Assembly: GCF_900114705.1 (NCBI RefSeq)
Contig: NZ_FOTW01000010.1
Location: 186,001-250,000, forward strand
Origin: Rugamonas rubra
Lineage (GTDB): Bacteria > Pseudomonadota > Gammaproteobacteria > Burkholderiales > Burkholderiaceae_D
DNA length: 64,000 nucleotides
Direction of reading: 5' to 3'
In this document: positions 31,007-40,975 of the stretch, in pieces
Layout: each line of letters begins with the position of its first letter
How positions within the stretch are numbered: the stretch's first letter is position 1
Notes under the pieces: generated by a model
What the model was told of the DNA's origin: nothing
The model's database searches: none
Seen by the model: the letters and a program-made list of their open reading frames with translations, nothing else
Position numbers and translations under genes: made by a program

Positions 31007-32562
31007 TCGGGCGGCAGGCGGCGGTAGAGCTCGCGCAGCGCGGGCTCCTGCTGCAGCAGCAGCGCCGCCAGGTCGGGCGCGAAGCGCGTGCCGCTGTCGG
31101 CGCGCACCTGGGCCAGCGCCTGTTCCAGGGTTGCCGCCGGGCGGTAGGGCCGCGCGCAGAGCATGGCGTCGAGGCAGTCGGCCAGCGCGACGATGCGCCC
31201 GGCCAGGCTGATCTCCTGCCCGGCCAGGCCGCGCGGATAGCCGCCGCCGTCCCAGCGCTCGTGGTGCTCGTGGGCGATGCTGGCGGCCAGCTGCAACAGC
31301 GGGCGCGCCGAGCGCGCCAACATGGCGCGGCCGGTCTCGCAATGGCCGCGCATCACCAGCCACTGCGCCGCCGACAGCGGCCCCGGCTGGTGCAGCACGG
31401 CGTCCGGCACGCCGGCGTGGCCGCAGTCGTGCAGCGGCGCGGCCAGCCTGAGCTGCTCGGCCTCGGCCGGGCTCATGCCGGCGGCGCCGGCCAGCAGCGC
31501 GGCGATCAGGCCGACCCGCTGGACGTGCCGGCCCTCGCCGGCGGCACGCCGCTCCAGCGCCTCGCCGAGGATGGCCAGGGTGGCGTCCTGGGTGGCGGCG
31601 CTGTCCTCGCGCTGCAGCAGCTTCTCGTAGGTGATGGCGACGTTGGCCGAGAAGGCCGCCAGCAGCTCGTGCTCCTCGACGCCGATCGGCTCGGCGAAGG
31701 CCATGTAGAGGAAGCTCTCGCTGTCGTCGCGGGTGCGGTGGTAGCACACGTAGTACAACTCGCCATGGTGGTTGCAGCGCTCGCGCATGCAGCGGGCGAA
31801 GGCCTCGCGCACCGCCGGCGGCAGCTCGTCGAGGCGCTGCTCGGCGCGGCAGTCGGCGTAGGCCGGGGTCACCGCCAGCACCTTCAGGCCGCCGTCCATG
31901 CGGGCGGCGGCGAAGGCGTTGACGCGGCTGGCGCAGATGCCCTCGCCGTCGCGCCCCAGCAGCACGCTGGCCTGCTCCAGCACCGCCGAGCAGAAGCTGC
32001 GCAGGTTGTGCGAGTCGCCCACCTGGGTGATGGCGTCGATCGAGCGGCGCAGGCCGTTGCGGGCGCGCTCGAGGCGTATCAGGTCGCGGTAGGCGCGCAG
32101 CGCGGAATAGAACACCGTGCTCAGCTTGCCGTGGGTCAGCTCGGTCTTCTCGCGGTAGTCGTTGATGTCGTAGCTGCGGATCACGTATTCCTGCGGCGCC
32201 TGGCCCGGCTGGCCGGTGCGCAGCACGATGCGCACGTTGCTGTTGCGCAGCTCCTCGCGGATATGGCGCACCAGGTCGAGGCCGGCGTGCTCGCTCTCCA
32301 TCACCACGTCGAGCAGGATCAGGGCGAACTGGTTGGGCCGCGCCAGCACGGCGCGCGCCTCGGCGGCCGAGTAGCAGTCGGTGAAGTGGACGCGGCGGCC
32401 GTCGAAGCTGAAGTCGGCCATCACCAGCTGGGTCACCTGGTGCACCGACGGCTCGTCGTCGACGATCAACACCTGCCACGGCGCCGGCGCCGCGCCGGCC
32501 GCCGCCGCCGAGTCCCGGCCCTGGTCCTCGTCCTCGTCCTCAAACAACATCTCGTCGTTCAT
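31003..32562 (-). CDS. Response regulator with DUF3369 and HD-GYP domains (putative c-di-GMP phosphodiesterase)
   Basis: A 519-residue cytoplasmic protein. An acidic N-terminal tail (MNDEMLFEDEDEDQ) precedes a receiver domain (about 30-150) with VDDE and phospho-acceptor Asp85 (LILLDVVM). A DUF3369 GAF-like domain follows (about 170-320), then an HD-GYP domain with HDCGHAG at 378-384 and HHERWDGGGYP at 433-443. HD-GYP enzymes hydrolyse cyclic di-GMP; the canonical HDxGK is HDCGH here, so His382 replaces the conserved Lys. No partner kinase is adjacent. ATG 32562 follows a GGAGG site (ACGGAGGATGCG). Confidence 0.92.
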   Translation of the reverse strand: MNDEMLFEDEDEDQGRDSAAAAGAAPAPWQVLIVDDEPSVHQVTQLVMADFSFDGRRVHFTDCYSAAEARAVLARPNQFALILLDVVMESEHAGLDLVRHIREELRNSNVRIVLRTGQPGQAPQEYVIRSYDINDYREKTELTHGKLSTVFYSALRAYRDLIRLERARNGLRRSIDAITQVGDSHNLRSFCSAVLEQASVLLGRDGEGICASRVNAFAAARMDGGLKVLAVTPAYADCRAEQRLDELPPAVREAFARCMRERCNHHGELYYVCYHRTRDDSESFLYMAFAEPIGVEEHELLAAFSANVAITYEKLLQREDSAATQDATLAILGEALERRAAGEGRHVQRVGLIAALLAGAAGMSPAEAEQLRLAAPLHDCGHAGVPDAVLHQPGPLSAAQWLVMRGHCETGRAMLARSARPLLQLAASIAHEHHERWDGGGYPRGLAGQEISLAGRIVALADCLDAMLCARPYRPAATLEQALAQVRADSGTRFAPDLAALLLQQEPALRELYRRLPPD

Positions 32563-32705
32563 CGCATCCTCCGTCGGCAGCCGTCCGGTATGCTCGATTG
32601 TACCTCCAAGTGGACGCGGCCTTTCGTTTTCGGCGGCAATTAACATTGCCCGATGAGTGCCCGATGAGTGCCCGGCGGAGGCGCCGCGCCGGCCTTGCGC
32701 GGCCG

Positions 32706-33671
32706 CTACAACCAGCCCGAGCGCTTGAAGCGGTAGAACAGGTAGCAGCACACCGAGACCATCACCGCCACCGCCATCGGATAGCCGTAGTGCCACTCCA
32801 GCTCGGGCATGAACTTGAAATTCATGCCCCACACGCCGGCGAAGGCGGTGCAGATGGCGAAGATCGCCGCCCAAGCGGCGAGCCGCTTGTTGACTTCGCT
32901 CTCGTCGATCGCCACCATCGACAGGTTGACCTGGATCGCCGTGCTGATGGTGTCGCGGATGGCGTCGATGGTGCCGTTGATGCGGTGCAGGTGGTCGTGC
33001 ACGTCGCGGAAGTATTCCTGGGTGTCGAGGCACAGCGCCGGCACGCGGCCGCCGTGCAGCTTGCCGACGGCGTCGAGCAGCGGCGCGACGGCGTGGCGCA
33101 GTGTCATCACCTTGCGCTTGAGCGCGTAGAGCCGCTCGATGTTGTCGCGCTGCGAGCCGTGGATGAAGATGCGCTCCTCGATCTGCTCGAGCTCGCCCTC
33201 GAGCGCGTCGACCACCGGGAAGTAGCGGTCGACCACGGCGTCCATCAGGGCGTACAGCACGAAGGCCGGCCCTTGGCGCAGCAGGTGCGGCTCGTGCTCG
33301 GCGCGGGCGCGCACGCCGAGGAAGCCCTGCGAGCAGTTGTTGCGCGCCGACAGCACGTAGTTGTTGCCGACGAAGATGTCGACCTCGCCCACCAGCAGTT
33401 CGTCGTCCTTCAGCTCGACCGTCTTGACGACGACGAACAGCGAGTCGCCGTACTCCTCGATCTTGGGCCGCTGGTGGCCGCGGCGCGCGTCCTCGACGGC
33501 CAGCTCGTGCAGGCCGAACTCCTCCTGCATCACCGACAGCTCGGCCGGCTCGGCCTCGCGCAGCGCGACCCAGACGAAGCAGTCCGGCCGCAGGATGTAG
33601 TCGCTGATGTCCTCGACCGGGATGTCGGCCAGCTTTTGCCCATCGTGGTAGGCGACACAATTAATCAACAT
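32706..33671 (-). CDS. corA: Magnesium/cobalt transporter CorA
   Basis: A 321-residue inner-membrane ion channel. A large cytoplasmic N-terminal domain and long helix (about 150-260, coiled-coil rich) are followed by two C-terminal membrane helices joined by the signature GMNFKFMPEL (about 284-293). The final tail KRSGWL is basic, as usual in this family. ATG 33671 was preferred to a TTG two codons upstream. It lies 96 nt after ntrC with a terminator between, so it is probably transcribed separately. Confidence 0.95.
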   Translation of the reverse strand: MLINCVAYHDGQKLADIPVEDISDYILRPDCFVWVALREAEPAELSVMQEEFGLHELAVEDARRGHQRPKIEEYGDSLFVVVKTVELKDDELLVGEVDIFVGNNYVLSARNNCSQGFLGVRARAEHEPHLLRQGPAFVLYALMDAVVDRYFPVVDALEGELEQIEERIFIHGSQRDNIERLYALKRKVMTLRHAVAPLLDAVGKLHGGRVPALCLDTQEYFRDVHDHLHRINGTIDAIRDTISTAIQVNLSMVAIDESEVNKRLAAWAAIFAICTAFAGVWGMNFKFMPELEWHYGYPMAVAVMVSVCCYLFYRFKRSGWL

Positions 33672-33680
33672 ACGCAATCC

Positions 33681-33721
33681 AAAAAAAAGAAAAGCCCCTG
33701 GCTGGGGTCAGCCAAGAGCTT
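33681..33721 (-). terminator. Terminator after ntrC
   Basis: On the minus strand a 13 bp stem (AAGCTCTTGGCTG with CAGCCAGGGGCTT, two G-T pairs) and ACCC loop are followed by TTTTCTTTTTTTT. Confidence 0.85.
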
Positions 33722-33766
33722 ACTCTAAAGCGCGGCCCCGGTGGGCGCCGCCGTGCGCCAAGCGGT

Positions 33767-35302
<1,536 letters not shown>

Positions 35303-35369
35303 GTGTGGCTCTCTATCCCGCAATATGGATCTTCAATCAAGGGACTCGGCGCCGCCCCGCCGGCCGCGC

Positions 35370-36461
35370 TTATGGCAACGGCAGCAGGATGCGGAAATCC
35401 GTATATCCAGGCCGGCTTTCGCACTCGATCACACCCATGTGCTGTTGCACGAAGGTCTGCGCCAAGGTCAAGCCCAGGCCGCTGCCGCCCTCCCGTCCCG
35501 ATACCAGCGGGTAGAAGATGCGGTCGCGGATCTGCGGCGAAATGCCCGGTCCATTGTCGATGATATGCAAGTCTAATGCCAGGCCGTAGCGGACCTTCGC
35601 CAGGGTCACCTGGCGCGCCACCCGGGTCTTGAAGGTGAGCTGGGCCTCGCCCGCCTCGATGCGCGCCGACAGCGCCTGGGCGGCGTTGTGGGCGATGTTG
35701 AGCACGGTCTGGATCAGCTGCTCCTTGTCGCCCCTGAACTCGGGGATGGAGGCGTCGTAGTCGCGCAGGATGGTCAGGCCGGCCGGGAACTCGGCCAGGA
35801 TCAGGCTGCGCACCCGCTCGCACACCTCGTGGATGTTGACGTCGCCGACGATGTGCGGCCGGCGGTGCGGCGCCAGCAGGCGGTCGACCAGGGTTTGCAG
35901 GCGGTCGGCCTCCTTGATGATGACCTGGGTGTACTCGCGCAGCTGGCCCAGGTGCAGCGGCGGCAGCTCCATCTCGAGCAGCTGGGCGGCGCCACGGATG
36001 CCGCCCAGCGGGTTCTTGATCTCGTGCGCCAGATTGCGGATCAGCTCCTTGTTGACCTGGCTCTGGTCGAGGATGCGCTCCTCGCGGTCCAGTTTGATGT
36101 GCTGCAGGTGCTCGCGCAGCTCGATCAGCACGTGGCCGGCCGGCTCGTCGAGCACCGAGACGATGCTGTGCACGTGCAGCGGGTCGCGCCCGGCGCGCTC
36201 CAGGGTGAGGTCCTGGCGCAGGTCGGAGAACTTGTGCAGGCGCGCCTGGGCGCAGATGTTGTCGAGCTCCTCGGGGTTGAGGAACTGCGCCGCCAGCTTC
36301 TGCCGCGAGAGCGCCTTGAGCGAACTCTCCAGCAGGTTCTCGGCGGCGGCGTTGGCGTAGCTGATGGTGCCGTCGGCGTCGACCAGCACCACGGCCGAGG
36401 CCAGCAGTTCAAGGCCGGCCAGCGCCGGCGGACGGTGGGTGTGACTAGAGGCAGGGCTCAT
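35370..36461 (-). CDS. ntrB: Nitrogen regulation sensor histidine kinase NtrB
   Basis: A 363-residue soluble kinase. An N-terminal PAS domain (about 17-130, VVLVDADGTISYANAAAENLL), a dimerisation/phosphoacceptor helix with His146 (RNLAHEIKNPLGGIRGAAQLLE) and an ATPase domain with N box NIAHNAAQAL, G1 IDNGPGISP and G2 GREGGSGLGLTLA. PII protein switches it between kinase and phosphatase of NtrC. Its ATG overlaps the TGA of the DUF4124 gene (ATGA, 36458-36461), pointing to translational coupling, and ntrC follows 67 nt downstream. Confidence 0.96.
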   Translation of the reverse strand: MSPASSHTHRPPALAGLELLASAVVLVDADGTISYANAAAENLLESSLKALSRQKLAAQFLNPEELDNICAQARLHKFSDLRQDLTLERAGRDPLHVHSIVSVLDEPAGHVLIELREHLQHIKLDREERILDQSQVNKELIRNLAHEIKNPLGGIRGAAQLLEMELPPLHLGQLREYTQVIIKEADRLQTLVDRLLAPHRRPHIVGDVNIHEVCERVRSLILAEFPAGLTILRDYDASIPEFRGDKEQLIQTVLNIAHNAAQALSARIEAGEAQLTFKTRVARQVTLAKVRYGLALDLHIIDNGPGISPQIRDRIFYPLVSGREGGSGLGLTLAQTFVQQHMGVIECESRPGYTDFRILLPLP

Positions 36462-37018
36462 CGGATGTTCGCGATCTCGCGTTTCAAGGCTTCCACATTT
36501 TTTTCCGCGCGGCTGACGCCATCCTTCAGCGTGGCCACCCGGTCCTGGTATTTGGCGTAGTTGCGCTCGTCGCCACGGCGCTCCGGCGCGCCGTTGTTGA
36601 ACTCGGCGCGCAGCTCGGCCAGCTTTTGTTGCTCTATCCTCAGTTCGGCGTCGAGGATGGCGCGCCGGTCGGCGTCGCGGGCGCGCTGCTCGGCGCTGTC
36701 GACGCGGGGGAAACCGGCCGGTGTCGCCCCCGCTGCCGCGCCCGGGGCGGCGGCGCGCGGCGGCCCGGCCTGCGGCCGGCGCGCCGGCGGCGGCGCCGAC
36801 AGCGCGCCCGGCACGTCGAGCACCTGGCAGTGCGGGCCGCGCCGGTTGTCGGTGAATTCGACGCGGCCGGCCGCGTCGACGCATTTATAGATGACGCTGT
36901 CGGCGCGCGCCGCCGGCGTGCCCGCCAGCAGAATCAGGCAGGCCAGGCAGGCCAGCGCCGGTGTTGCCGGGGTTGCTTCGGGGGCCGCGCGGAGGCGGCG
37001 GTTGCAGCGTGTGGTCAT
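36458..37018 (-). CDS. DUF4124 domain protein, secreted
   Basis: A 186-residue protein with an N-terminal hydrophobic export signal (ALACLACLILLAGTPAARA, about 22-39). The DUF4124 motif VIYKCVDAAGRVEFTDNRRGPHC follows, then a Pro/Ala-rich linker (about 75-105) and a charged coiled-coil C-terminus (AILDAELRIEQQKLAELRAEF ... EKNVEALKREIANIR). DUF4124 proteins are periplasmic with unknown function. It sits between glnA and ntrB and overlaps ntrB by 4 nt, so it belongs to the nitrogen control cluster by transcription if not by function. Confidence 0.87.
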   Translation of the reverse strand: MTTRCNRRLRAAPEATPATPALACLACLILLAGTPAARADSVIYKCVDAAGRVEFTDNRRGPHCQVLDVPGALSAPPPARRPQAGPPRAAAPGAAAGATPAGFPRVDSAEQRARDADRRAILDAELRIEQQKLAELRAEFNNGAPERRGDERNYAKYQDRVATLKDGVSRAEKNVEALKREIANIR

Positions 37019-37068
37019 GCCCCATCCGTGAGTGAAACAGTCGATCCCGAATATACAACATCCAAAAG

Positions 37069-37106
37069 AAAACGCGGGGAAAGCCTAGGCCGCCCCCGCG
37101 TTTTTT
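37069..37106. terminator. Terminator after glnA
   Basis: AAAACGCGGGG (37069-37079) pairs with CCCCGCGTTTT (37094-37104) around a 14 nt loop; on the minus strand TTTTCTTTT follows. Because it lies between glnA and the DUF4124-ntrB-ntrC genes, it would reduce readthrough so that glnA is made in excess of NtrBC. Confidence 0.75.
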
Positions 37107-37142
37107 CCTACCCCGGCCGCCCGACTGCGGACGGCGCCGCCA

Positions 37143-38558
37143 TTACAGCGAGTAGTACATGTCGAACTCGACCGGATGGGTCGTCATGCGCATGCGTTGC
37201 ACGTCCTGCATTTTCAGTTCGATGTAGGCATCGATCATCGAATTGCTGAACACGCCGCCACGGGTCAGGAACTCGCGGTCCTTGTTCAGCGCGTCGAGTG
37301 CTTCTTCCAGCGAGGAGCAGACGGTCGGGATCAGCGCGTCTTCTTCCGGCGGCAGGTGGTACAGATCCTTCGAGGCGGCTTCGCCCGGATGGATCTTGTT
37401 GGCGATACCGTCCAGGCCGGCCATCAGCAGCGCGGCGAAGCACAGGTAGACGTTGGCCAGTGGATCCGGGAAACGCGTCTCGATGCGGCGGCCCTTAGGA
37501 TTGGCGACGTGCGGGATGCGGATCGAGGCGGAGCGGTTGCGCGCCGAGTAGGCCAGCTTGACCGGCGCTTCGTAGCCAGGCACCAGGCGCTTGTACGAGT
37601 TGGTGCCCGGGTTGGTGATGGCGTTGAGCGCCTTGGCGTGCTTGATGATGCCGCCGATGTAGTACAGCGCGGTGTCGGACAGGCCGGCATAGCCGTCGCC
37701 GGCGAACAGGTTGACGCCGTCCTTCCAGATCGACTGGTGCACGTGCATGCCGGAACCGTTGTCGCCAACGATAGGCTTGGGCATGAAGGTGGCGGTCTTG
37801 CCGTAGCTGTGGGCGACGTTCCAGATCACGTACTTCATGTTCTGGGTCCAGTCGGCGCGCTCGACCAGGGTCGAGAAGCGGGTGCCGATTTCGTTCTGGC
37901 CGGCGCCGGCCACTTCGTGGTGGTGCACTTCGACCGGGATGCCCAGCGATTCGAGGATCAGGCACATTTCCGAACGCATGTCCTGGAAGCTGTCGACCGG
38001 TGGTACTGGGAAGTAGCCGCCCTTGACGCTAGGACGGTGGCCGCTGTTGCCGCCTTCGGATTGCTTGTCGGTCGACCAGGAGGCCTCGTCGGAGTCGATC
38101 TTGACGAAGCAGCCCGACATGTCGATCTTCCACCGCACGCTGTCGAAGATGAAGAATTCCGGCTCCGGGCCGAAGAAGGCGGTGTCGCCCATGCCGGACG
38201 ATTTCAGGTAGGCCTCGGCGCGCTTGGCGATCGAGCGCGGGTCGCGGTCGTAGCCCTTGCCGTCCGACGGTTCGATCACGTCGCACTGCATGAACAGGGT
38301 GGTCTCTTCCATGAACGGATCGATGTTGGCGGTGTTCGGGTCCGGCAGCAGGATCATGTCCGACGCTTCGATACCCTTCCAGCCGGCGATCGAGGAACCG
38401 TCGAAGGCGTGGCCCGACTCGAACTTGTCCATGTCGAAGTGCGACACGGGCACGGTGACGTGCTGTTCTTTACCACGGGTATCGGCGAAACGAAAATCAA
38501 CAAATTTGACTTCGTTGTCTACTACCATTTTCAATACTTCAGCGGCTGTCATTGCCAT
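37143..38558 (-). CDS. glnA: Glutamine synthetase type I
   Basis: A 471-residue dodecameric enzyme that makes glutamine from glutamate, ammonia and ATP. It shows FDGSSIAGW (53-61), the ATP-binding region [16 protein letters not shown] (261-276), [13 protein letters not shown] and the glutamate-binding NRSASIRIP. The adenylylation loop [10 protein letters not shown] has the target Tyr400, matching the GlnE encoded at 12.1 kb. The start is supported by GGAGAAACGC. Regulation is visible upstream: a sigma-54 promoter at 38662-38677 and two NtrC-type palindromes at 38783-38828. Confidence 0.97.
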   Translation of the reverse strand: MAMTAAEVLKMVVDNEVKFVDFRFADTRGKEQHVTVPVSHFDMDKFESGHAFDGSSIAGWKGIEASDMILLPDPNTANIDPFMEETTLFMQCDVIEPSDGKGYDRDPRSIAKRAEAYLKSSGMGDTAFFGPEPEFFIFDSVRWKIDMSGCFVKIDSDEASWSTDKQSEGGNSGHRPSVKGGYFPVPPVDSFQDMRSEMCLILESLGIPVEVHHHEVAGAGQNEIGTRFSTLVERADWTQNMKYVIWNVAHSYGKTATFMPKPIVGDNGSGMHVHQSIWKDGVNLFAGDGYAGLSDTALYYIGGIIKHAKALNAITNPGTNSYKRLVPGYEAPVKLAYSARNRSASIRIPHVANPKGRRIETRFPDPLANVYLCFAALLMAGLDGIANKIHPGEAASKDLYHLPPEEDALIPTVCSSLEEALDALNKDREFLTRGGVFSNSMIDAYIELKMQDVQRMRMTTHPVEFDMYYSL

Positions 38559-38661
38559 GCGTTTCTCCTAGATGAGGGTGTGGGTGAGCCGACCAACTGT
38601 TCTGCGCGGATACTGCTGCACGTCCCCATGTTGCGTGCGACCGAAACTCATGAGGACTCTA

Positions 38662-38677
38662 AGCAGAAACCATGCCA
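38662..38677 (-). promoter_or_regulatory. Sigma-54 promoter of glnA
   Basis: Minus strand TGGCATGGTTTCTGCT, with the invariant GG and GC separated by 10 nt (consensus TGGCACN5TTGCW). The start point would be near 38650, about 92 nt before the glnA ATG. Confidence 0.75.
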
Positions 38678-38782
38678 GGATTCAAATCAAGCGTCCTGAA
38701 CAATCCATCTTTGATCGTGTCGACAAAAGATTCTAAAATCGTCCGAGCAGCTAAATCGCGTTCGATTGTGCCGCATCAAAGG

Positions 38783-38799
38783 CGCACTATTCCGGTGCA
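38783..38799. promoter_or_regulatory. NtrC-binding site 1 upstream of glnA
   Basis: CGCAC-TATTCCG-GTGCA, the inverted repeat GCAC-N7-GTGC seen in enterobacterial NtrC enhancers. It lies about 140 bp upstream of the predicted sigma-54 start point. Confidence 0.72.
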
Positions 38800-38811
38800 T
38801 TTTCACAAGAA

Positions 38812-38828
38812 CGCACTATTTTTGTGCG
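38812..38828. promoter_or_regulatory. NtrC-binding site 2 upstream of glnA
   Basis: CGCAC-TATTTTT-GTGCG, same GCAC-N7-GTGC layout. Its centre is 29 bp from site 1, roughly three helical turns, as in paired NtrC enhancers. Confidence 0.72.
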
Positions 38829-38871
38829 CATTGAGAAAAATCAGGGAATTTGCATCCATTTGGTGCGCACG

Positions 38872-38901
38872 CTGCAAGAGCGCGACCCGGGCACCTATAA
38901 T
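38872..38901 (+). promoter_or_regulatory. Promoter of the rhodanese gene
   Basis: A perfect -10 TATAAT (38896-38901) 29 nt before the ATG, with a weak -35 CTGCAA (38872-38877) at 18 nt spacing. Confidence 0.6.
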
Positions 38902-38929
38902 AAACGCAATCTCCCTTCTGGAACATCAC

Positions 38930-39388
38930 ATGAGCAACATCGACACCATTCTGTCCGTCGCCCGCGAACGCAACCAGGGCTGGCCCTACGCCGGCGCCGT
39001 CACGCCGCAGGAGGCGTGGGAGCTGATCGAGGCGGACGCCAACGTCAAGTTGATCGACGTACGCACCAACGCCGAGCGCGACTGGGTGGGCCGCGTCGCC
39101 ATTCCCGACGGCCAGCACGGCGCGGTGCAATGGAGCACCTATCCGGGCGGCGTGCCGAACCCCGATTTCGCACCGCAATTGAGCGCGATCGCGAATAAAC
39201 AACAGGTGCTGTTGTTCCTGTGCCGCTCGGGCGTGCGCTCGCGCCACGCCGCCAAGCTGGCCACCGAGCAGGGCTTCCAGCATTGCTTCGACATTCTGGA
39301 GGGCTTCGAGGGCGACAAGGACGCCGCCGGCCACCGCAAGTCGCTAGGCGGCTGGTGCAAGGCCGGCCTGCCCTGGCTGGGCGCCTAG
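38930..39388 (+). CDS. Rhodanese-like domain protein
   Basis: A 152-residue single-domain sulfurtransferase-like protein. WELIEADANVKLIDVRTNAERDWVG gives the first half of the fold. The active-site loop is FLCRSGVRSRHAAKLA with Cys98, and the end is GWCKAGLPWLGA. It may transfer sulfane sulfur; the acceptor is unknown. ATG 38930 was chosen because TATAAT lies just upstream and the 86 preceding in-frame codons include the NtrC sites. Divergent from glnA; its 3' end overlaps the convergent TAXI gene by 45 nt. Confidence 0.9.
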   Translation: MSNIDTILSVARERNQGWPYAGAVTPQEAWELIEADANVKLIDVRTNAERDWVGRVAIPDGQHGAVQWSTYPGGVPNPDFAPQLSAIANKQQVLLFLCRSGVRSRHAAKLATEQGFQHCFDILEGFEGDKDAAGHRKSLGGWCKAGLPWLGA

Positions 39389-40795
39389 GGCCCCGGCCCG
39401 GGCCGCGACGGCTGCGTCCGCCCCGCCCTCGCCCTGCATCAGGGCGAGCACGCGCTGGCGCACGAAATTGATGTGGCTGCGCAGGCCGTACAGGCCGTCA
39501 GCGAACGACAGCGGGATCGAGATCTGGTTGACCAGCTCCTCGATCTCGTTGAGGCGCTTCAGCTGCAGCGCGTAGATCTCCTGGCGCCGCCCGGCCGGCG
39601 CCTCCTCCAGGGCCTGCTCGACGGTGCGCAGCTGGCCGTACCAGCGGTAGACGCGCGAGCGGATGCGCCACACGTACAGCGGCGGCACCACCTTCGACAG
39701 CGGCAGGATCAGCGCGCCCAGCGCCACCACCAGCACCCACATGCGGTCGAAGAAATTGGCCAGCCAGAAACTCATATACCGTTGCAGGAAGGGCGCGCCG
39801 TCCTTGTAGTACTTGGCCGCCCCGGCGGCGACCGGGATCTCGGTGTAGCGCGCCGAGGGGAACTGGCCCTGCTGCTGGAACCAGCCGGCGCCGCCGTGGA
39901 TCGAGCTGGCCGCCTGCACGAACAGGTCGACCAGGGCCGGATGCAGGTCCTCGCGCGCCACCAGCGTGGCGGTCGGGGCGATCAGGTGGTATTCCTTGGC
40001 CGGCAGGTCGCGGCCGAAGTCGACGATGCCGCGCGGCAGCACCACATGCGTCAGGAAGGGCAGCTTGCGGGCGTAGGCCTCGGCCTGGGCGAAGTCGAAC
40101 AGGCGGATGCCCGGCGTTTGCAGCAGCATCTGGATCAGCGGCGCCTCCGGCGCCGAGCTGAACACCAGGCCGTCGATGCGGCCCTCGAGCAGTTCGATGG
40201 TGGCGGCGGTGTTGCCCAGCGAGCTGGTGGTCAAATCGCCCGGCTCGACGCCGTTCAGCGACAGCAGCTGTTTGAACAGGCGCGGCGCGCCGGCGCCCTC
40301 CGGCCCCAGGTTGATGCGCTTGCCCTTCAGCTGGCTCAGCTCGGTGATCTCGGCCTGCTTGTGTTTTCCCTTGCCCTGCGGCTCGCGCAGGAACAGCCAG
40401 ACCGGCTCGGTGAACAGGCTGCCCAGCGACACCAGGCCCTCGCGCTCGGCGGCCGCCTCGTCGGTGGAACCGCTCTGCACGAAGGCAATGTCGACCTGGC
40501 CCTGCTTGAGCCGCTGCAGGTTCTCCTGCGAGCCGGCCGAGGGCTGCAGCGCCACCTTGATGCCGTGCTTGGCCAGCGCGGCGGCGTACTTTTTGCCGAA
40601 CTCCTCGTAGGCGCCGTTCTCCTGCCCGGTCGACAGGCTGACCTTGCGCGGCGGCGCCGGATCGACGACGAAATAGGCCAGCAGGCAGACGCCGACGATC
40701 AACAAAATGGTCGGGCCGGCGGTCACCAGCAGATCCCGCACGGAGAACTGGGTGAACTTGAGAATCTTGGACATGGTGTGGCGCATAGGTTTCAT
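39344..40795 (-). CDS. TAXI family TRAP-type solute-binding protein, membrane anchored
   Basis: About 483 residues. An N-terminal membrane helix (TAGPTILLIVGVCLLAYFVV) precedes a periplasmic binding domain with the TAXI pattern VSLSTGQENGAYEEFGKKYAAAL, LKQGQVDIAFVQSGS and LKGKRINLGPEGAGAPRLF. A second helix (MWVLVVALGALILPLSKVVPPLYVW) and a cytoplasmic coiled-coil tail follow. No TRAP permease gene is nearby, so it is an orphan binding protein of unknown ligand. The start is uncertain (40795, 40786 or 40774, none with a clear ribosome site). The last 45 nt overlap the convergent rhodanese gene. Confidence 0.85.
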   Translation of the reverse strand: MKPMRHTMSKILKFTQFSVRDLLVTAGPTILLIVGVCLLAYFVVDPAPPRKVSLSTGQENGAYEEFGKKYAAALAKHGIKVALQPSAGSQENLQRLKQGQVDIAFVQSGSTDEAAAEREGLVSLGSLFTEPVWLFLREPQGKGKHKQAEITELSQLKGKRINLGPEGAGAPRLFKQLLSLNGVEPGDLTTSSLGNTAATIELLEGRIDGLVFSSAPEAPLIQMLLQTPGIRLFDFAQAEAYARKLPFLTHVVLPRGIVDFGRDLPAKEYHLIAPTATLVAREDLHPALVDLFVQAASSIHGGAGWFQQQGQFPSARYTEIPVAAGAAKYYKDGAPFLQRYMSFWLANFFDRMWVLVVALGALILPLSKVVPPLYVWRIRSRVYRWYGQLRTVEQALEEAPAGRRQEIYALQLKRLNEIEELVNQISIPLSFADGLYGLRSHINFVRQRVLALMQGEGGADAAVAARAGALGAQPGQAGLAPAA

Positions 40796-40895
40796 GGGCT
40801 GATACGATGCCAACAAATGATCAACTATGCAAGGGGAACCCGGCCGGGCCGGCGCGGGAGCAGGCGGCCCCGCAAGCACCCGACGGCGACAAGCC

Positions 40896-40921
40896 AGGGT
40901 CAGACCCTAGGGTCTGACCCT
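40896..40921. repeat. GGGTCTGACCC dispersed repeat, inverted pair (copy 1)
   Basis: A perfect 26 bp palindrome made of AGGGTCAGACCCT and AGGGTCTGACCCT back to back, in the gap between the TAXI and PBP genes. The same 11 bp core, again as an inverted pair, occurs at 60125-60154. Confidence 0.85.
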
Positions 40922-40975
40922 CGATTCCGCCCTTGGGTTTGAACGAGGCCAACGGCGGGCGGGCAGTCCCCGGCC

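Noticed and set aside
29180..32479. Long minus-strand frame spanning the FAD dehydrogenase and HD-GYP genes
   Set aside because: It runs antisense to one gene and in a wrong frame of the other, with Arg/Pro/Ala-rich sequence.
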